Shown here: positions 33,197-44,706 of the stretch, piece by piece
Numbering within the stretch: the first letter of the stretch is position 1
Layout of the letters: every line of letters begins with the position of its first letter
Source: Mauremys mutica
Taxonomy: Eukaryota; Chordata; Testudines; Geoemydidae
Reading direction: 5' to 3'
Length of the DNA stretch: 64,000 nucleotides
Assembly: GCF_020497125.1 (NCBI RefSeq)
Contig: NC_059094.1
Span: 4,753,733 to 4,817,732, forward strand
Notes under the pieces: generated by a model
The model's database searches: none
Seen by the model: only the letters and a program-made list of their open reading frames with translations
What the model was told of the DNA's origin: nothing
Position numbers and translations under genes: made by a program

Positions 33197-33754
33197 AAGG
33201 CCCAGACTACAAGTGCAGCAGGCACAGCTGCTTCATTCACGCGGGGCCCTGCATGCTTCAGCCTCTTCTGGCCCTGGGTTGCATCTCCCTCCTCAAAGAG
33301 CTGTGCAGCTTGTCCCAGTGGTGACACTGCTGGCCTGTGGCTGGAGACTCATTCAATCCCTTTAATGCATCACTGATGCTGTTCTATCCCAGCACTAACG
33401 CCAAATGCACATCACAACCACTGGTAACATTGCTAAGACAAGGCCTCCATTTCCATAGCCGATGGGATTTAATATGCACCACGACCCATGCATCATGGGG
33501 CATTCTGCCAGCTCAGCAGGCATTTCTCTGCCAGGTTACGCATCAGTGACATCTTTGGAGTTTTCCCCTGGATAGTCTCTGAAGAAGAATCTCTGTTGTG
33601 CTGTTTAGTTCTGGGAGGCCTGGTCTGGATCTGGAGTCTGTGTGTGGAAAACCCATCCTCAGCTTCTGCAGAAGGAGGCTATTTTCACTCCCCAGGAGCG
33701 CCATGAGGGCTCCACAGGCTTTGAAAGCTGTGCCTAGCTTCACATCCTGGGTGA

Positions 33755-33985
33755 CCCAGCTGGCTGAGCAGTGGCCTGATAGTCAGGAGTCCTGGGTCCT
33801 TTTACCAGCACTGCCTGGACTCACGTGGGTCCTACCCAAGTCCCGTAACCTCCCCCCACCTTTGCACAATGGGACAGTAATACATCCCTGGGGAGCTGGG
33901 AGGCATGATTAGGGGGAGTTATGAAGCACTGTGAGACCTTCAGTGAGATGGTGCCTATAAGTGCAAAATGTTTTGTCCCCGTAAG
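33755..33985 (+). mobile_element. MIR/CORE-SINE-like element
   Basis: GTCAGGAGTCCTGGGTCC, then CCAAGTCCCGTAACCTCCC and GCACAATGGGACAGTAATAC, then GTTATGAAGCACTGTGAGAC, follow the order of a MIR-like SINE from head to tail. Confidence 0.7.
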
Positions 33986-34814
33986 ATGCTGAATTTGGAG
34001 ATTCACTTTGTAGCCAGTTCCTGTGCCTGAATTTACAAGAGTCGCAGTACACGAGCATGTGGGTTTCATGCAGTTCAGTGTCCCAGCAGACCCCCAGGCT
34101 GGGATGGAGTTTCCCCCTGGCCCTACTGTTCTTGAGCTTCAGACCCGCCAGGGAGCATCTGTCCTTCTTTCATTCAATGAGTTTTAATCACTAAGAATTC
34201 TCTCTCCTCTGCCTTCTCCCTCCCGGTGTGGGCTGCCATCCTAACACACAGGGTGGCCACTCTTGGCCTACACCAGGGCTCATGGCACGGCCAGCAGCAT
34301 AGTCAGCGGCTGTGCCCGAGTTCTAGTCCAATGAGTTCAGTGACACCTTTGCTGTGCTACCAACCCTTGTGCGTCTCGCAATATCTGGCGTTTTAATTAA
34401 AGCCCCAGCTCCTGGAGGCACGTGACTCGGTGTGACTCTCAGCTTTCATTTCAAACAAGAAGCAAGCCTCTAGCCATCCTGGGTGGGGAGAAAAGCTGGA
34501 AAACGTGGCCCCAGATGGCTCAATGTGCAGAAGGCAAATGCAAAGACCTGCCACACTGATTATTTATTAAAAAACCTCCTGATTTTCAAGCTACCCTCAG
34601 GACTTTGAGGGGCCCGGCCCTTGGTTCCAGTCTGGCTTCCCACTGCTCAGCGATGGGTGGGGGAGGGCTGATGGATAAAGATTCCTTGTCATTAAAGAAC
34701 AAGTCAACACCCATTGAGGAAATGTCCTGATAAACCCTTCTTCCCTTTGGGATGAAAGAGCTGATCCTCCCCAGCCCCAGGGGCACACAGCCGCCTGCCG
34801 CTGTATTGCAGAAA

Positions 34815-34944
34815 GATCTTGTGATTAACGCTGGCTGAGGAGATAAGAGATCTGCATTCAGTTCCCAGCTCTGGCAGGGGAGGTCCATGGGCCTTCCCCT
34901 ATCTATAGTGTGAGCCCTTTGGGGGCATGGACTGGCTCTCACTA
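34815..34944 (+). mobile_element. Old SINE/LINE, left part, interrupted by CR1
   Basis: A MIR-like segment (CTGCATTCAGTTCCCAGCTC) leads into GTGAGCCCTTTGGGGGCATG then GACTGGCTCTCACTAT. The sequence resumes at 35088 with GTATGTGTACAGCACCTAGC. Confidence 0.6.
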
Positions 34945-35087
34945 TCATAGAATCATACAATCTCAGGGTTGGAAGGGACCTCAGGAGCTCATCTAGTCCA
35001 ACCCCCTGCTCAAAGCAGGACCAACCCCAACTGAATCATCCCAGCCAGGGCTTTGTCAAGCCTGACCTTAAAAACCTCTAAGGAAGT
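34945..35087 (-). mobile_element. CR1 3' end, minus strand, inserted in an older repeat
   Basis: Starting with CATAGAATCAT and running through GGTTGGAAGGGACCTCAGGA to AAAAACCTCTAAGGAAG, this is only the last ~140 bp of a CR1. It covers the 3' UTR and the final ORF2 codons. Confidence 0.9.
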
Positions 35088-35165
35088 ATGTGCATACTAT
35101 GTATGTGTACAGCACCTAGCGCAATGAGGCCCTAATCTAGGGCTAGTCCCATAGATCTACTGCAT
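35088..35165 (+). mobile_element. Old SINE/LINE, right part
   Basis: This is the continuation of 34815-34944 after the CR1, with GTACAGCACCTAGCGCAATG then AGGCCCTAATC. Confidence 0.6.
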
Positions 35166-35296
35166 TAGGATCTAGTAATTCAGCTCTTCTGCTAGGGGCG
35201 CCTAATGCTTAACTCAGGGAAAAGGCGGTGAGTGGAAGGGACAGCCAAAAGGAATATCTGGGGTGGGGGTCAGTGGGGTGCTCCCCAGTGTCTCCT

Positions 35297-35473
35297 TATG
35301 AATTGAGCATTGGCCTGCTAAATCCAGGGTTGTGAGTTCAACTCTTGAGGAGGCCACCTAGGGATCTGGGGCAAATCTGTCTGGGGACTGGTCTTGCTTT
35401 GATTTGAGCAGGGGGTTGGACTAGATGACCTCCTGAGGTCCCTTCCAACCCTGAGATTCTATGATTCTATGAT
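35297..35473 (+). mobile_element. Cry I-type SINE, 5' end damaged
   Basis: GAGCATTGGCCTGCTAAATC, then GTTGTGAGTTCAACTC (B box), CACCTAGGGATCTGGGGC and the CR1-like tail end in ATTCTATG repeats. The A-box region is missing or replaced. Confidence 0.88.
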
Positions 35474-36964
35474 CTTCATGCATGTCTTGGTGCCAGGAGG
35501 GGACTTCAACCTACACTGTCTAGTACAGTCAGGGAACACCTCAAAGCTCAGCAGAAAGCACAGTTCATAACACTGCAGGGAAGATGTGTGCATGTGTGTG
35601 CAATGCTGCCCTCTCCTGGGTGGAAACAGAACTACTCAACCGTGTGTCATAGGCTCAGTGGTGCAGGCAGCTAATGGAGGTTTTCCTTTGCTCAAGAAGC
35701 CAAGGCCTGTCTTTGGAGCCCCGGAGCTGAGTTCTGTCCACTATGCTGCCATGAAGCACTGTGCACTGGGAAGTCCTCTCTGCCCATGGATTTGTTACAG
35801 CACTAGCTAGCAGTGCAGAAATGGAGGGAAAATATTTGCATGGCTGGCAGGGTGAGGTGTATGTACAGTGTTTTATGTTATATCTGGGCTCGTTTTAAAC
35901 ATTGGCGACTGGTGAGCTCCTGGCACTGAATCCTCGGGGAGAGAATATAGATATAGAAAAACACATCTGTTATTAAGCTAAAAATAAAACCAAGCAGCAA
36001 ATTACCTGATCTGCGTTATCATGGGTAATTCACAGGTCTTAGCCCCTGCAAAGGGCAGATAAAGGCTGAGAAACCCTGCAGCTGGTCTGGGGCTGTCAGT
36101 GCAAGCTCTCCAAGCGTTTAGTTAGGGGAAGCTTTGCAAGGGGAAAGGGCCTTTTCCTTTTCCTGCTACCGTTTGGTGCTGTTGTAATCCTGCTAGTTCC
36201 CTGCTGGCGCAGAAACTCTCGCTCCCTCTCTCGCCCACCATGGATAACAACATGGGAACTGTAAGAGCAAGCGGCGGATGAAGGTGGCAAGAAAACTGCT
36301 CCAACCCTTGGTGCCAGCTGTCAGGAGACATGGCCCTGTCCAGCGAAGAGGAATGTTCTTCCCTTGCAGAGCTGCTTTCACTGGCATCTGCCGTATGGGG
36401 GACAGCTGCTGCTTCTCGTCCCCAGGGCGCTCCCTTGTTCAGCCTCTGCCAGGTCCCATCGGATCTGGGGAGCTGCGGCGCCAGCAGCCTACACCCACAC
36501 ATGGCCCCGTTTCCCAGCTGCCCCCTGCCCGAGGGTCGCTGGGTTACATTCAGCCCGGGCAATGCAGAGGAACAAGAGCTGCCAGGCTCTGTGGAGGGTA
36601 TCTACCCTCCAGCCGTCAGGGGAGGACTTTCCCTTGGGGTCTTGCTGGCCCCTGCGTTATCTCTGGCCAGGGCACAGCTGTGCTCAGAGCTGGCGCCAGA
36701 GCTATCCTCCTCAGGCCCAGCTGTGGACAGACTCTATTTGATTGCCTGGCTAACGAGAGATGTTCTGCATCTCTGTTTGGCAGCACGAGCAAGTGGGACC
36801 ATGTTCCATGGGCAGGCGTGAGAGACGCTCCAGCAGGAGACCTTCTGGTCAAGGCGCTGAGCTCGGCGCACAGGCCACAGGTGCTTCCACACGGCCTGCT
36901 GGGGATACTGAGCACCCATGACCCTTACTATTCAGCATGCCACGAGGGGCAGACAGCACCCGCC
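35474..36964. other. Unassigned stretch
   Basis: A plus-strand open frame (36278-37087, 269 codons) overlaps other open frames, has no recognisable domain and ends inside a MIR-like repeat. I do not call it a gene. Confidence 0.45.
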
Positions 36965-37088
36965 CTTTTACAAATAAGGCAGCAGCGAGGTTGCACAAGT
37001 CACTGGGGCAGGGCTGGGCACAGAACCCAGGTCTCTAAGCTGAGACAGCTCAGCAGAGCACTCTTAGCCATCTGCTCTTATCACTAGC
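36965..37088 (-). mobile_element. MIR-like fragment
   Basis: TTTTACAAATAAGGCAGC, then GCACAAGTCACTGGGGCAG and ACAGAACCCAGGTCTCTAAG fit a reverse-complement MIR core. A further GAACCCAGGAATCCAGAGCC lies at 37185-37205. Confidence 0.55.
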
Positions 37089-37205
37089 CAACACTCTGCT
37101 CCCAGAGTCAGGAACAGAGCCCAAGAGTCCTGATGATCCCCGGCTCTAGCCACTAGATTACATTTCCTTCCCTGGGAAAGAATAGAACCCAGGAATCCAG
37201 AGCCT

Positions 37206-39011
37206 CAACGCTTTTCTGCTGTCCAGCAGCTAGTTGTGAAACCCAGTAGCAAAAATGTGTGTCATCTGCCCACCCATGGCTGGGCCATGCAGAGAGCTCC
37301 ATGCCTTGAGCTCCACTTGTGGGGATTCATGGATTATAATCACCTAGCCTAGCCTGCTGCACACCTGGGCCACAGGACTTCATCAGGATTAAAGCGTCTC
37401 TTCCAGAAAAGCCTGCAGTGTTGATCTGCAGCCTTCAAGAGATGGGTGAATCCACCCCCCAGTAGAGCATTGTGTGGGGAATCTGCAGAGGCCTGGTTCC
37501 AATCCTGCCATGCCCCATGTCAGGGATCCATGTGGTGGCAGAAGATGGAACTTCAGGTTTTCTGGTTTTCTTTTTAAACAGCTTGTTTATTTAATTCACA
37601 CAATGAGAAACCATCCCTAGAACACACTGCAGAGGTCAAAAGGACATTATACTCTGCCAGCCATGGTGGGATGTGCAACAAAACATAGGGGCTCCATATT
37701 TCCATCCCTCACCACGTTTCAGTGGCTCCCCTCACACTGTGGTAGGTCTGGCGATTGAAAGGCACGTCCCTCACCACTAGGCTGGGCTATTGCTGTGCCC
37801 TCTGCCCAGGGCTAGTGAACACACTGGGGCCTATTTTCTGCAGGACTAGGCTGATGGGGCCATCACTGCAGAACTCCATCTTACCTGGCCTGGGTGCTGA
37901 CACGGTAGGTTGCACACACAAAAATGGAGACATGCAAAATACGTGGCCACTTCTGAAAACTTTGGCCCAATGCTGGGCAACTGCATTGGTTGTTGGATCT
38001 ATCTGAGGATCAGCCTGACAACTGGAGGTTCACAACATCGGCTGACCTGCTAGCTGCCGCCCATGTGCTGGAATTGCTGGAGAGTAGTGGTGCTACCAGC
38101 GGATGCTGCAGTGGTCTGTAGAGCAGCAGGGCATTCAATGTAACCTGTCTGCTGGAGCCGATTAAACTACTGGTTGCAAACATTTCATCTCCCAAACGTA
38201 GCTTCCTTTCAGATGGCAGATTGTTTGTGGGCAGATCATGGTTGGCCAGGGTTTGTTTGCTACCTGGAATTGTTCAGGGCACAAGCTTTGCAAGCATAGC
38301 TGGATCTCTGGCTTGTTCCCCAGCTGTGTGTATCAAGCATTCTATGCCTCTGGGATTGGTCACCTAAGCCACATGGCATTGTGGCTGTTCTGATAGGCCG
38401 ACCTGCCTAATTCTGCAGCCTTCTACAATCAAGTTCAGTCTGTGTTTAAACTAATCTTGGCGGTGAGCCTAAAACTCACTTTCTACCAACAAAACATATG
38501 CATGTGGACAGCCCCTAATAAAGTGACAGAGACAATTTGGTGAACTGTTGGTGACATGTGCTCCTGTCTGTCTAATCCCATCACCCATTGCCATGGTATC
38601 TAGGTATTCCCCACAGCGACTGTGCAATAGAATTTTGTGGCCATTTCTAATTTTCTTCTTGAACTGTCTTATCTGAGAGCTCTTCTATGACAGCAGCGAG
38701 TTCATATCTGTCTGAATGGGCATTCCCCGCACCACAGCCAGGTGCTGAAGAATGAGAAGCTGGCAGCCAAGGAGTTAGGGAGGGGAGGAGAGGAGAGGAA
38801 TCATCACCCAGCAGTGATGGTCAGAAAAGTGACTGTAAAAATGCCATCCTCATGTTACACAGCTACTCCCTGGCTGTCTTTGAGGTACATCTGCATACTT
38901 TACTAGACACCAGTATCCCTTGGCAGCCACCAGGGAGAAAGTAACCTGGAGTGAATGAGAGGCAAACACCCTTTCATCTTGCCAAAGAAACCTCTGCATC
39001 CTTTATTCTCC
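37206..39011. other. Unassigned non-coding stretch
   Basis: No gene or repeat family recognised. Confidence 0.45.
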
Positions 39012-39175
39012 AGCCCTTTGTGATGTGCATGTGTATATTTGTGTATATGTGTGTGTGCATGCAGGTGTACTTGTATGTGCTTGTACACACGTGTGTGTGC
39101 ATGCATGTGTATTTGTGTGTGTGCTGCATGTGCATGTGTGCATGCGTGTGTGTGCGTATTTGTGTGTGTAAGTGC
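39012..39175. repeat. Interrupted (TG)n repeat
   Basis: GTGTGTGCATGCAGGTGTAC and similar TG-rich words fill the segment. The Cys/Val-rich open frames it creates are artefacts. Confidence 0.9.
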
Positions 39176-39399
39176 AGGGTGGGGATTCCTGAAGAACTGG
39201 AGGTGGGGTTCGGTGCAGCCTTTATTCTGTATTTTCTTTTTCACAGAGGAGGATAAGGTGAAGTTCCCTGCATGGCCGCGCTGGGGCTGTGCACGGCGCC
39301 TCCCCAGAGCAGTGCGCTGTCTGAACAGAGCAGGCTGGCAGAGACAAGATAACATGCCATGGGGAGCAAAGCTGCTCGGATCACCTCTAAAGCGCTTTA

Positions 39400-39690
39400 T
39401 ATGATCAGACACTCATCACCTTAAATCCCCAGCTTGTCCTAGGTCACGTACCACAACCGTTCTATTACTAATATCATTAAGCCCCCTTTGCTGGCGTCTA
39501 AATAACCAGCATAGGCGGGGACGCTGTGATTAATGGAGGGCTGATGGATGAAACCCCCTGTCACCATTTAATACCTGTAACAATAGATTCATTAACTGGG
39601 ATTAGTTTCAGACATAAGCTTTCTATACCCATGGCTATTACTCACTCAGTTCATTAACAGGACAGCATTAGTTCTGGTCCCTTTGAGCGA
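39400..39690. promoter_or_regulatory. Possible conserved non-coding block
   Basis: This is non-repetitive, AT-balanced sequence with several homeodomain-type words (TTACTAATATCATTAAG, GTGATTAATGGAGG, GATTCATTAACTGG). It lies in a repeat-poor interval. This is inference from composition only. Confidence 0.25.
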
Positions 39691-40355
39691 GGATACATCC
39701 TGCATACCAATGACACCCAGCTCGGGAACTTTCAGGAAATTTGAAGTGCTCTTAAAATGCTGCGATCTCTTCCTTCCGCCCTTCCAGGAAAGGCACTTTC
39801 GCTCTGATGTGCCAAGTGGAGCCAGTGGCAAGGGTCTGCCCCAGCACTAGCCTTTGAGGTAAGGCACAGGAGTCAGGCTGTCTCCTTGGGGGGTATCCTT
39901 TAGGAACAGCTGTCTGCGCTTTCTCTGACTCACCACTGGATGTCACTGTTGTTGCCCATGAATCAGTGCAGAGAGTTTAAGGCGGCAGTAACCTTCTCAC
40001 TTCACAAAAAGACACGTAAAGGGAACATCTAACAAAGGGGTCGCTCTGTCTGTCTCTGGATTCCAGGGCACACTTGCTGCAGAAGCCAGTTACCATAATC
40101 TGGGAAAGCACCATGCAGCATCCTTCCTGTGCCTCCCTGCTTGTCTGAGCTCTGGGTGTACAGGCTGAGATTAAAGGGAAAACATTTTCTTACCATATTT
40201 TTTTTGTATTTATGTTTCTTTAAACATATTTTTGCCTGCAGGGGCCTGGAGACTGGCAGTTGGAAGCTGTTTGATGGGAATGGAAATTGATGCAGGTTCT
40301 GCAGGAGCTGTGATTTCTGGAGAAATGTACAAACAGCTAATGCTAATGTTAAAAA
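39691..40355. other. Unassigned non-coding stretch
   Basis: Nothing recognised. Confidence 0.45.
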
Positions 40356-40724
40356 ACCCTGCCCCAAACACAGTTAACACTGGAAAGTTAAAGTAAGGCT
40401 GTCCAAAAACTGGCGGTCCAACAGGAGGAGATGCTGAAAGTGATGACTGAATTGATAAGAGAAAAAAATCCCATTAATGTGCCAAAGCATCCAAGGGCAC
40501 TGGGATCCTGAAGATCTCCACTGAAGGATGAGCTGGGAAGGTGCATTTGTTACAGTTGTGAAAGGCCAGGGCATACTAGCCGAGAAGGAGAACAGAGTCC
40601 CAGGCACTGGAAACCAATGGGGCACCAGGAGCGAGTGGTCCATCTACAGTAGAAGGCCAAGCAGTGGCAGAAGGATTCCAGCCTTACTTTAACTTTCCAG
40701 TGTTAACTGTGTTTGGGGCAGGGT
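40356..40724. repeat. 46-bp perfect inverted repeat flanking 277 bp
   Basis: The arm 40356-40401 (starts ACCCTGCCCC, ends AGTAAGGCTG) is the exact reverse complement of 40679-40724, 46 of 46 bases. The right arm is part of the minus-strand gag remnant. The left arm leads, on the plus strand, into the next part of gag. Confidence 0.97.
40402..40678 (+). pseudogene. gag fragment with CCHC-like zinc knuckle, in opposite orientation
   Basis: The plus strand encodes a glutamine/leucine-rich helix-like stretch (about 40405-40480) and later CYSCERPGHTSREG (about 40548-40590). The latter is a retroelement nucleocapsid knuckle with its last Cys replaced. An in-frame TGA at about 40508 precedes it. 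It is what should follow the minus-strand gag downstream, but it points the other way. Confidence 0.75.
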
Positions 40725-41535
40725 CTTTTCCCCACCAGTTGCATTCACTAGGCCCCCAATTGGTGCATGGGGGTTAGACTTGGCCGTCTCCTGCACAGAA
40801 ACTTCCTCTTCTTCTGACCACAAAATGGAAGCCTGCATGAGTTCATGGAACGTCTTACCAGGCTCTTTCTTAAACCTCCTTTTCATTTCATGGCGGAGGG
40901 AATCATCCCGGATCCCCAGCACCAACTGCTCTTTCAGAACCATATCTGGGTCTGGAACTCGTCGAGGGTCTCACCGCTCCACTTTGCTCAATCTCTCCTG
41001 GAGGTCATACGCATATGCCTGGACAGTTTCACTGGGCTCCTTCTTTCTCTCCTTTAGTCGGGTTCCAATAGGTACCTTGTCTCCATACACTTCTAGGAGA
41101 AGTTCAAATACCTTTTCTACACCTTTCTTGTCTGCCACTGCCATGAACTTTACTGTGGCCTTGGCCTGGCCCTTGAGGTGTTCCTCTATGAAGTCCACAT
41201 GATCTTCTTCAGGTACTCTTAGCACACGCAGACCTGACCCACTCCTCTACTGTAATGTCTCCCGGTCTTGTTGGGAAGCCACCAAACTCTGTGACCTTCT
41301 GCTCCCATAGGATGTAAATAGTAGGGGGTGTCTTAGCTTCTGCTGCTTATTGCTCTACTATTGCCTTAGCCAGCGATAAGGCTTCTCTCTGTTTGGTTCT
41401 AGCTTGTTGTAATGCCTCAGCTTGGTCTGATAATCTGTGCTGAAGTTCAGCAAATGGGGCCCGTAGTTTTTCAATTCCAGGTAGGGTTCTCGACCAGGCC
41501 TGGATAGTGCTACCAGAACTCAAAAAGTAAACCAA
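40679..41535 (-). pseudogene. gag remnant of an LTR retrotransposon (Ty3/gypsy-like)
   Basis: Gag forms the particle of LTR retroelements. The leader-proximal piece (41535-41235) has a coiled, Gln/Ala-rich segment (AELQHRLSDQAEALQQAR) and FGGFPTRPGDITVEEW, with an in-frame TAA at 41347-41349. A frameshift follows near 41230. The next piece (41225-40689) has VDFIEEHLKGQAKATVKF, ELLLEVYGDKVPIGTRL and LKEQLVLGIRDDSLR, typical of the capsid region (Retrotrans_gag type). It carries a TGA at about 40968 and a TAA at 40689. No protease or polymerase region follows on this strand. Confidence 0.82.
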
Positions 41536-41560
41536 TGGGGTGAACCCTGAGGATAGGATC

Positions 41561-41579
41561 CTGTTTGTGATGCCAATTA
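41561..41579 (-). other. Presumed primer-binding-site region
   Basis: Directly after the LTR end the minus strand reads TTGGCATCACAAACAGGAT. A TGG-starting stretch just inside the LTR is where the tRNA primer pairs. The tRNA species is not assigned. Confidence 0.5.
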
Positions 41580-42749
41580 TGTAAGCAGGGGAATGGCACC
41601 GCTATTGTGGGGAACTTTCCTGGCTTATACACAACCCTGGTGAAATGGGCTAGTGAAAGGATCTGAGTCCTCGCTCCCACTTCCTTTACCCAGAGGCCTG
41701 CCTGCCCTCAAGGGCTCCCCTTCCACTTTCCTGTGTGGCAGAGACCTCGTAACCCCAACAAGGCTGGGCCCAGGATTCCTGGGGGGCTCGACCCCCAGCC
41801 TTGTCGTGGTCACTCAGGGCAGGGGCTAGGGTGTCCCCACTCTAGGGTGCTCTCTGTACTGGATGCTTCCCTGACCCACTGATCATTACATACAGCTCAA
41901 AGCAAATACAATTCCTTTCACAGCAATCACTTTAAAAAATAAGGAAAAAATGGGAAAGGTGAAAGGAAAACCCGTCACCCCGCTCTGTGGCACGGGGACG
42001 TCACAACCAGCGTCTCTGGAACGTCAGGGCAGTTCAGTCTGTTCCTCACACGTCCCAGGCCCCTGCCCAGGCCCTGGCTGTGCTGCAGGGACGCTGCAGG
42101 TTGGACACTTGCCTGGTGGTGGCCACACGCCCTCAGGCTCTAGATGGCAGGACCCTTCTCCCCAGCGTCACCCCTGCCTTGTCGGGGTTACGATCCCCCC
42201 CAGGTCCGGCTTGTGGGGCCTCTTGGCTGAGACGTCTCCCTGCGCTGGGCCCTCTGCCCAGGTAGGGTTCACACCCGGCTCTGGACAGCTCCAGTCCCAG
42301 CTCCAGCTCCACCCTGACCCTGCCTCAGCGCTGCTGCTGCTGCTCTGCCTCCAGCCCCCTGGGCTGCTTCTCTGGCCCCTCTGGCTCTGGTTGCTGCAGC
42401 TCTGCTCCCAGCACTGACCTGCTCCCTGGGCTGCTTCTCTGGCTCTGGCCGGCCCGGCCCTGCTCCCCAGCTCAGCTCAGCCCCTGCTCTCCCCTTAGCT
42501 CGGCCCCACTCTGTTCCAGCTCACAGGAGGCCGGGACCACCCCACCCCTCGCCTCCTGACTCCCTCATTGGCTGCCTGTGCTGTCAATCAGGCTGACCTG
42601 GAGCATTGGCCTCTCCCCATTGTTCCTGGGGACTGTCAGTCTCAGGGTCCTGATTTCCCATCGACCCTCCCCCTTCCTTTTGGTACTGGGAGGTAGCAAC
42701 CAAACAACCCCACTGAGTTTTAGTAAGGGGCCTACAGTCCCCGTACACA
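41580..42749 (-). mobile_element. LTR of the gag-bearing retroelement
   Basis: On the minus strand it starts TGTGTACGGGGACTG (42749) and ends CCCCTGCTTACA (41580), so it has TG…CA ends and is about 1.17 kb. It is followed at once by a primer-site-like sequence and gag. The sequence matches a turtle LTR type I recall. The partner LTR is not in the window. The flanks could not be tested for a duplication because the element's other end is lost. Confidence 0.7.
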
Positions 42750-43342
42750 TGGGAGGAAAGAAGGTGCAAGGGGCTGCTAGAAACGTATGAGGACCAGTGA
42801 CCTATCTAGCAGAGGCAGGTGGAGAATAGTGACATGTTGTTATTAGATGCAGGTACAAGAAATAGTGATCTGAAAAGGACGCTGACCATGTAGTTATGTA
42901 CGAGGGAGGCTGTTCTCCTTCCCCTGGCAAGGAGGCCAATGAGAGCCTCAGCGCTGGAGCTGGATCAACACGCGGAGATGGAGTTGGAAGAGTAAGTGAC
43001 AGCTGCTCTGCCCGAGAGGCCGCACTGCCCATGACCAACCCACAGACCTCAAAGGCAGCTCCCCGAGGCTGGGTCCCAAACAGAGAGGAGTGCAGAGCCC
43101 AACTCCTGCTAACAGTGAACAGCAACTGGAGCCCAGCCTTGCCTGGTCCTTCAAAACCCAGCCCCAGGGCCAAACCCGGCACCTAGAGTTAGGCTCTCAA
43201 ATCCATTGTCAGACGTTTCCTGTCAGAGGAGCTGAGCAGCTGAATCAGTCATCGACTTGAGCCACACAGCTAGGAACACTTTGGCCAGAATTTGTAATGT
43301 GAGGCTTACAGGGAAGCCTGGTACCCATGGATGGTGTGAATG
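42750..43342. other. Unassigned non-coding stretch
   Basis: Nothing recognised. Confidence 0.45.
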
Positions 43343-44145
43343 TATGTGGTCACTACACCATATGGACTGTGTTACTGCATGTGGTCACTGTGCCGTATGG
43401 ACTATGTAACTGCGTGTGGTCACTGTGCCGTATGGACTGTGTTACTGTGTGTGGTCACTGTGCCGTATGGACTATGTAACTGCATGTGGTCACTGTGCCG
43501 TATGGACTGTGTTACTGTGTGTGGTCACTGTGCCATATGGACTGTGTTACTGTGTGTGGTCGCTGTGCCATATGGACCGTGTTACTGCGTGTGGTCGCTG
43601 TGCCTTATGGACTGTGTTACTGCGTGTGGTCACAACACCATATGGACTGTGTTACTGTGTGTGGTCGCTGTGCCGTATAGACTGTGTTACTGCGTGTGGT
43701 CACTGTACCGTATGGACTGTGTTACTGTGTGTGGTCACAACACCGTATGGACTGTGTTACTGTGTGTGGTCACTGTGCCATATGGACTGTGTTACTGTGT
43801 GTGGTCACAACACCATATGGACTGTGTTACTGCGTGTGGTCACTGTGCCATATGGACTGTGTTACTGTGTGTGGTCACTGTGCCATATGGACTGTGTTAC
43901 TGTGTGTGGTCACAACACCGTATGGACTGTGTTCCTCCATTGGTCACTGTGCCGTATGGACTGTGTTACTGCGTGTGGTCACTGTGCCGTATGGACTGTG
44001 TTACTGTGTGTGGTCACAACACCGTATGGACTGTGTTGCTCCATTGGTCACTGTGCCGTATGGACTGTGTTACTGTGTGTGGTCACTATGCCGTATGGAC
44101 TGTGTTACTGTGTGTGGTCACTGCACTGTAGGACTGTGTTACACC
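43343..44145. repeat. 35-bp minisatellite, about 23 copies
   Basis: The unit reads GTGTGGTCACTGTGCCGTAT then GGACTGTGTTACTGT. Variants have CACAACACC in place of CACTGTGCC, or CTCCATT at the unit junction. Because 35 is not a multiple of 3 and the unit has no plus-strand stop, long frames (up to 263 codons) stay open in all three plus frames. They are artefacts. Confidence 0.97.
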
Positions 44146-44706
44146 ATGACGGTGCATAGACCCTCCCCGTGCAGACAGCCACCCTCCAGGTCAGACTCCC
44201 ATGCACACATTCCCATGCGCCACACACACGCACTAACTGGGGCTCACTCAAGCACTGGCTGTGATAACGCACTGCATGGCTGGTGTCCTTACGAATGAGG
44301 TGAATTGCAACAATAACAAATATGAGTTGAAGACGCAATGTGACCTTCATTTCACGACCCACCTGGTGGGCGGGGGGGGGCAGCGGAAGAGCGACACTTC
44401 CAGGAAACAAACTCCCCCTTGATTTCCGATCCTTTGTTTAAATAAAGGTCCATCGCCCAGGATCCTGTCTCACACATGGCAAGGCGACGGGTCCGCTGAG
44501 GCTCGCCAAAGAAACAAACCCTGGGGGGACACCAGGTCTGACGCCGGCCCAACTGCAGGAGTAGCTGAACTGAGTCATTAACAAGGGCTCATCCACGTGG
44601 AATGGTGACTGTCCTGGGCTCACAGTATTAACAATAATTCCCCCTCCTCTGCTGCCTGCTAGCCAAGGAGCAGAAAGCACTTTGCCAGTGTTAATTAGCA
44701 TTGGCC
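44146..44706. other. Unassigned non-coding stretch
   Basis: Nothing recognised. Confidence 0.45.

Noticed and set aside
33013..35473. tRNA-like A and B boxes
   Set aside because: They belong to SINE heads followed by CR1-like tails. No cloverleaf or mature tRNA end is present.
36278..37087. 269-codon plus-strand frame
   Set aside because: It has competing frames in the same region, ends inside a MIR-like repeat and shows no domain.
39039..39404. Cys-rich plus-strand frame
   Set aside because: It is a translation of the interrupted (TG)n repeat.
40356..40724. The inverted repeat as an active invertible switch
   Set aside because: No recombinase is present and the flipped segment is a gag fragment. 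A template-switch junction explains it better.
43343..44145. Regular short repeats that might suggest a CRISPR array
   Set aside because: The units are contiguous without unique spacers, in a vertebrate genome.
43340..44298. Plus-strand frames of 263, 247 and 204 codons
   Set aside because: They are translations of a 35-bp minisatellite that has no stop in any plus frame.
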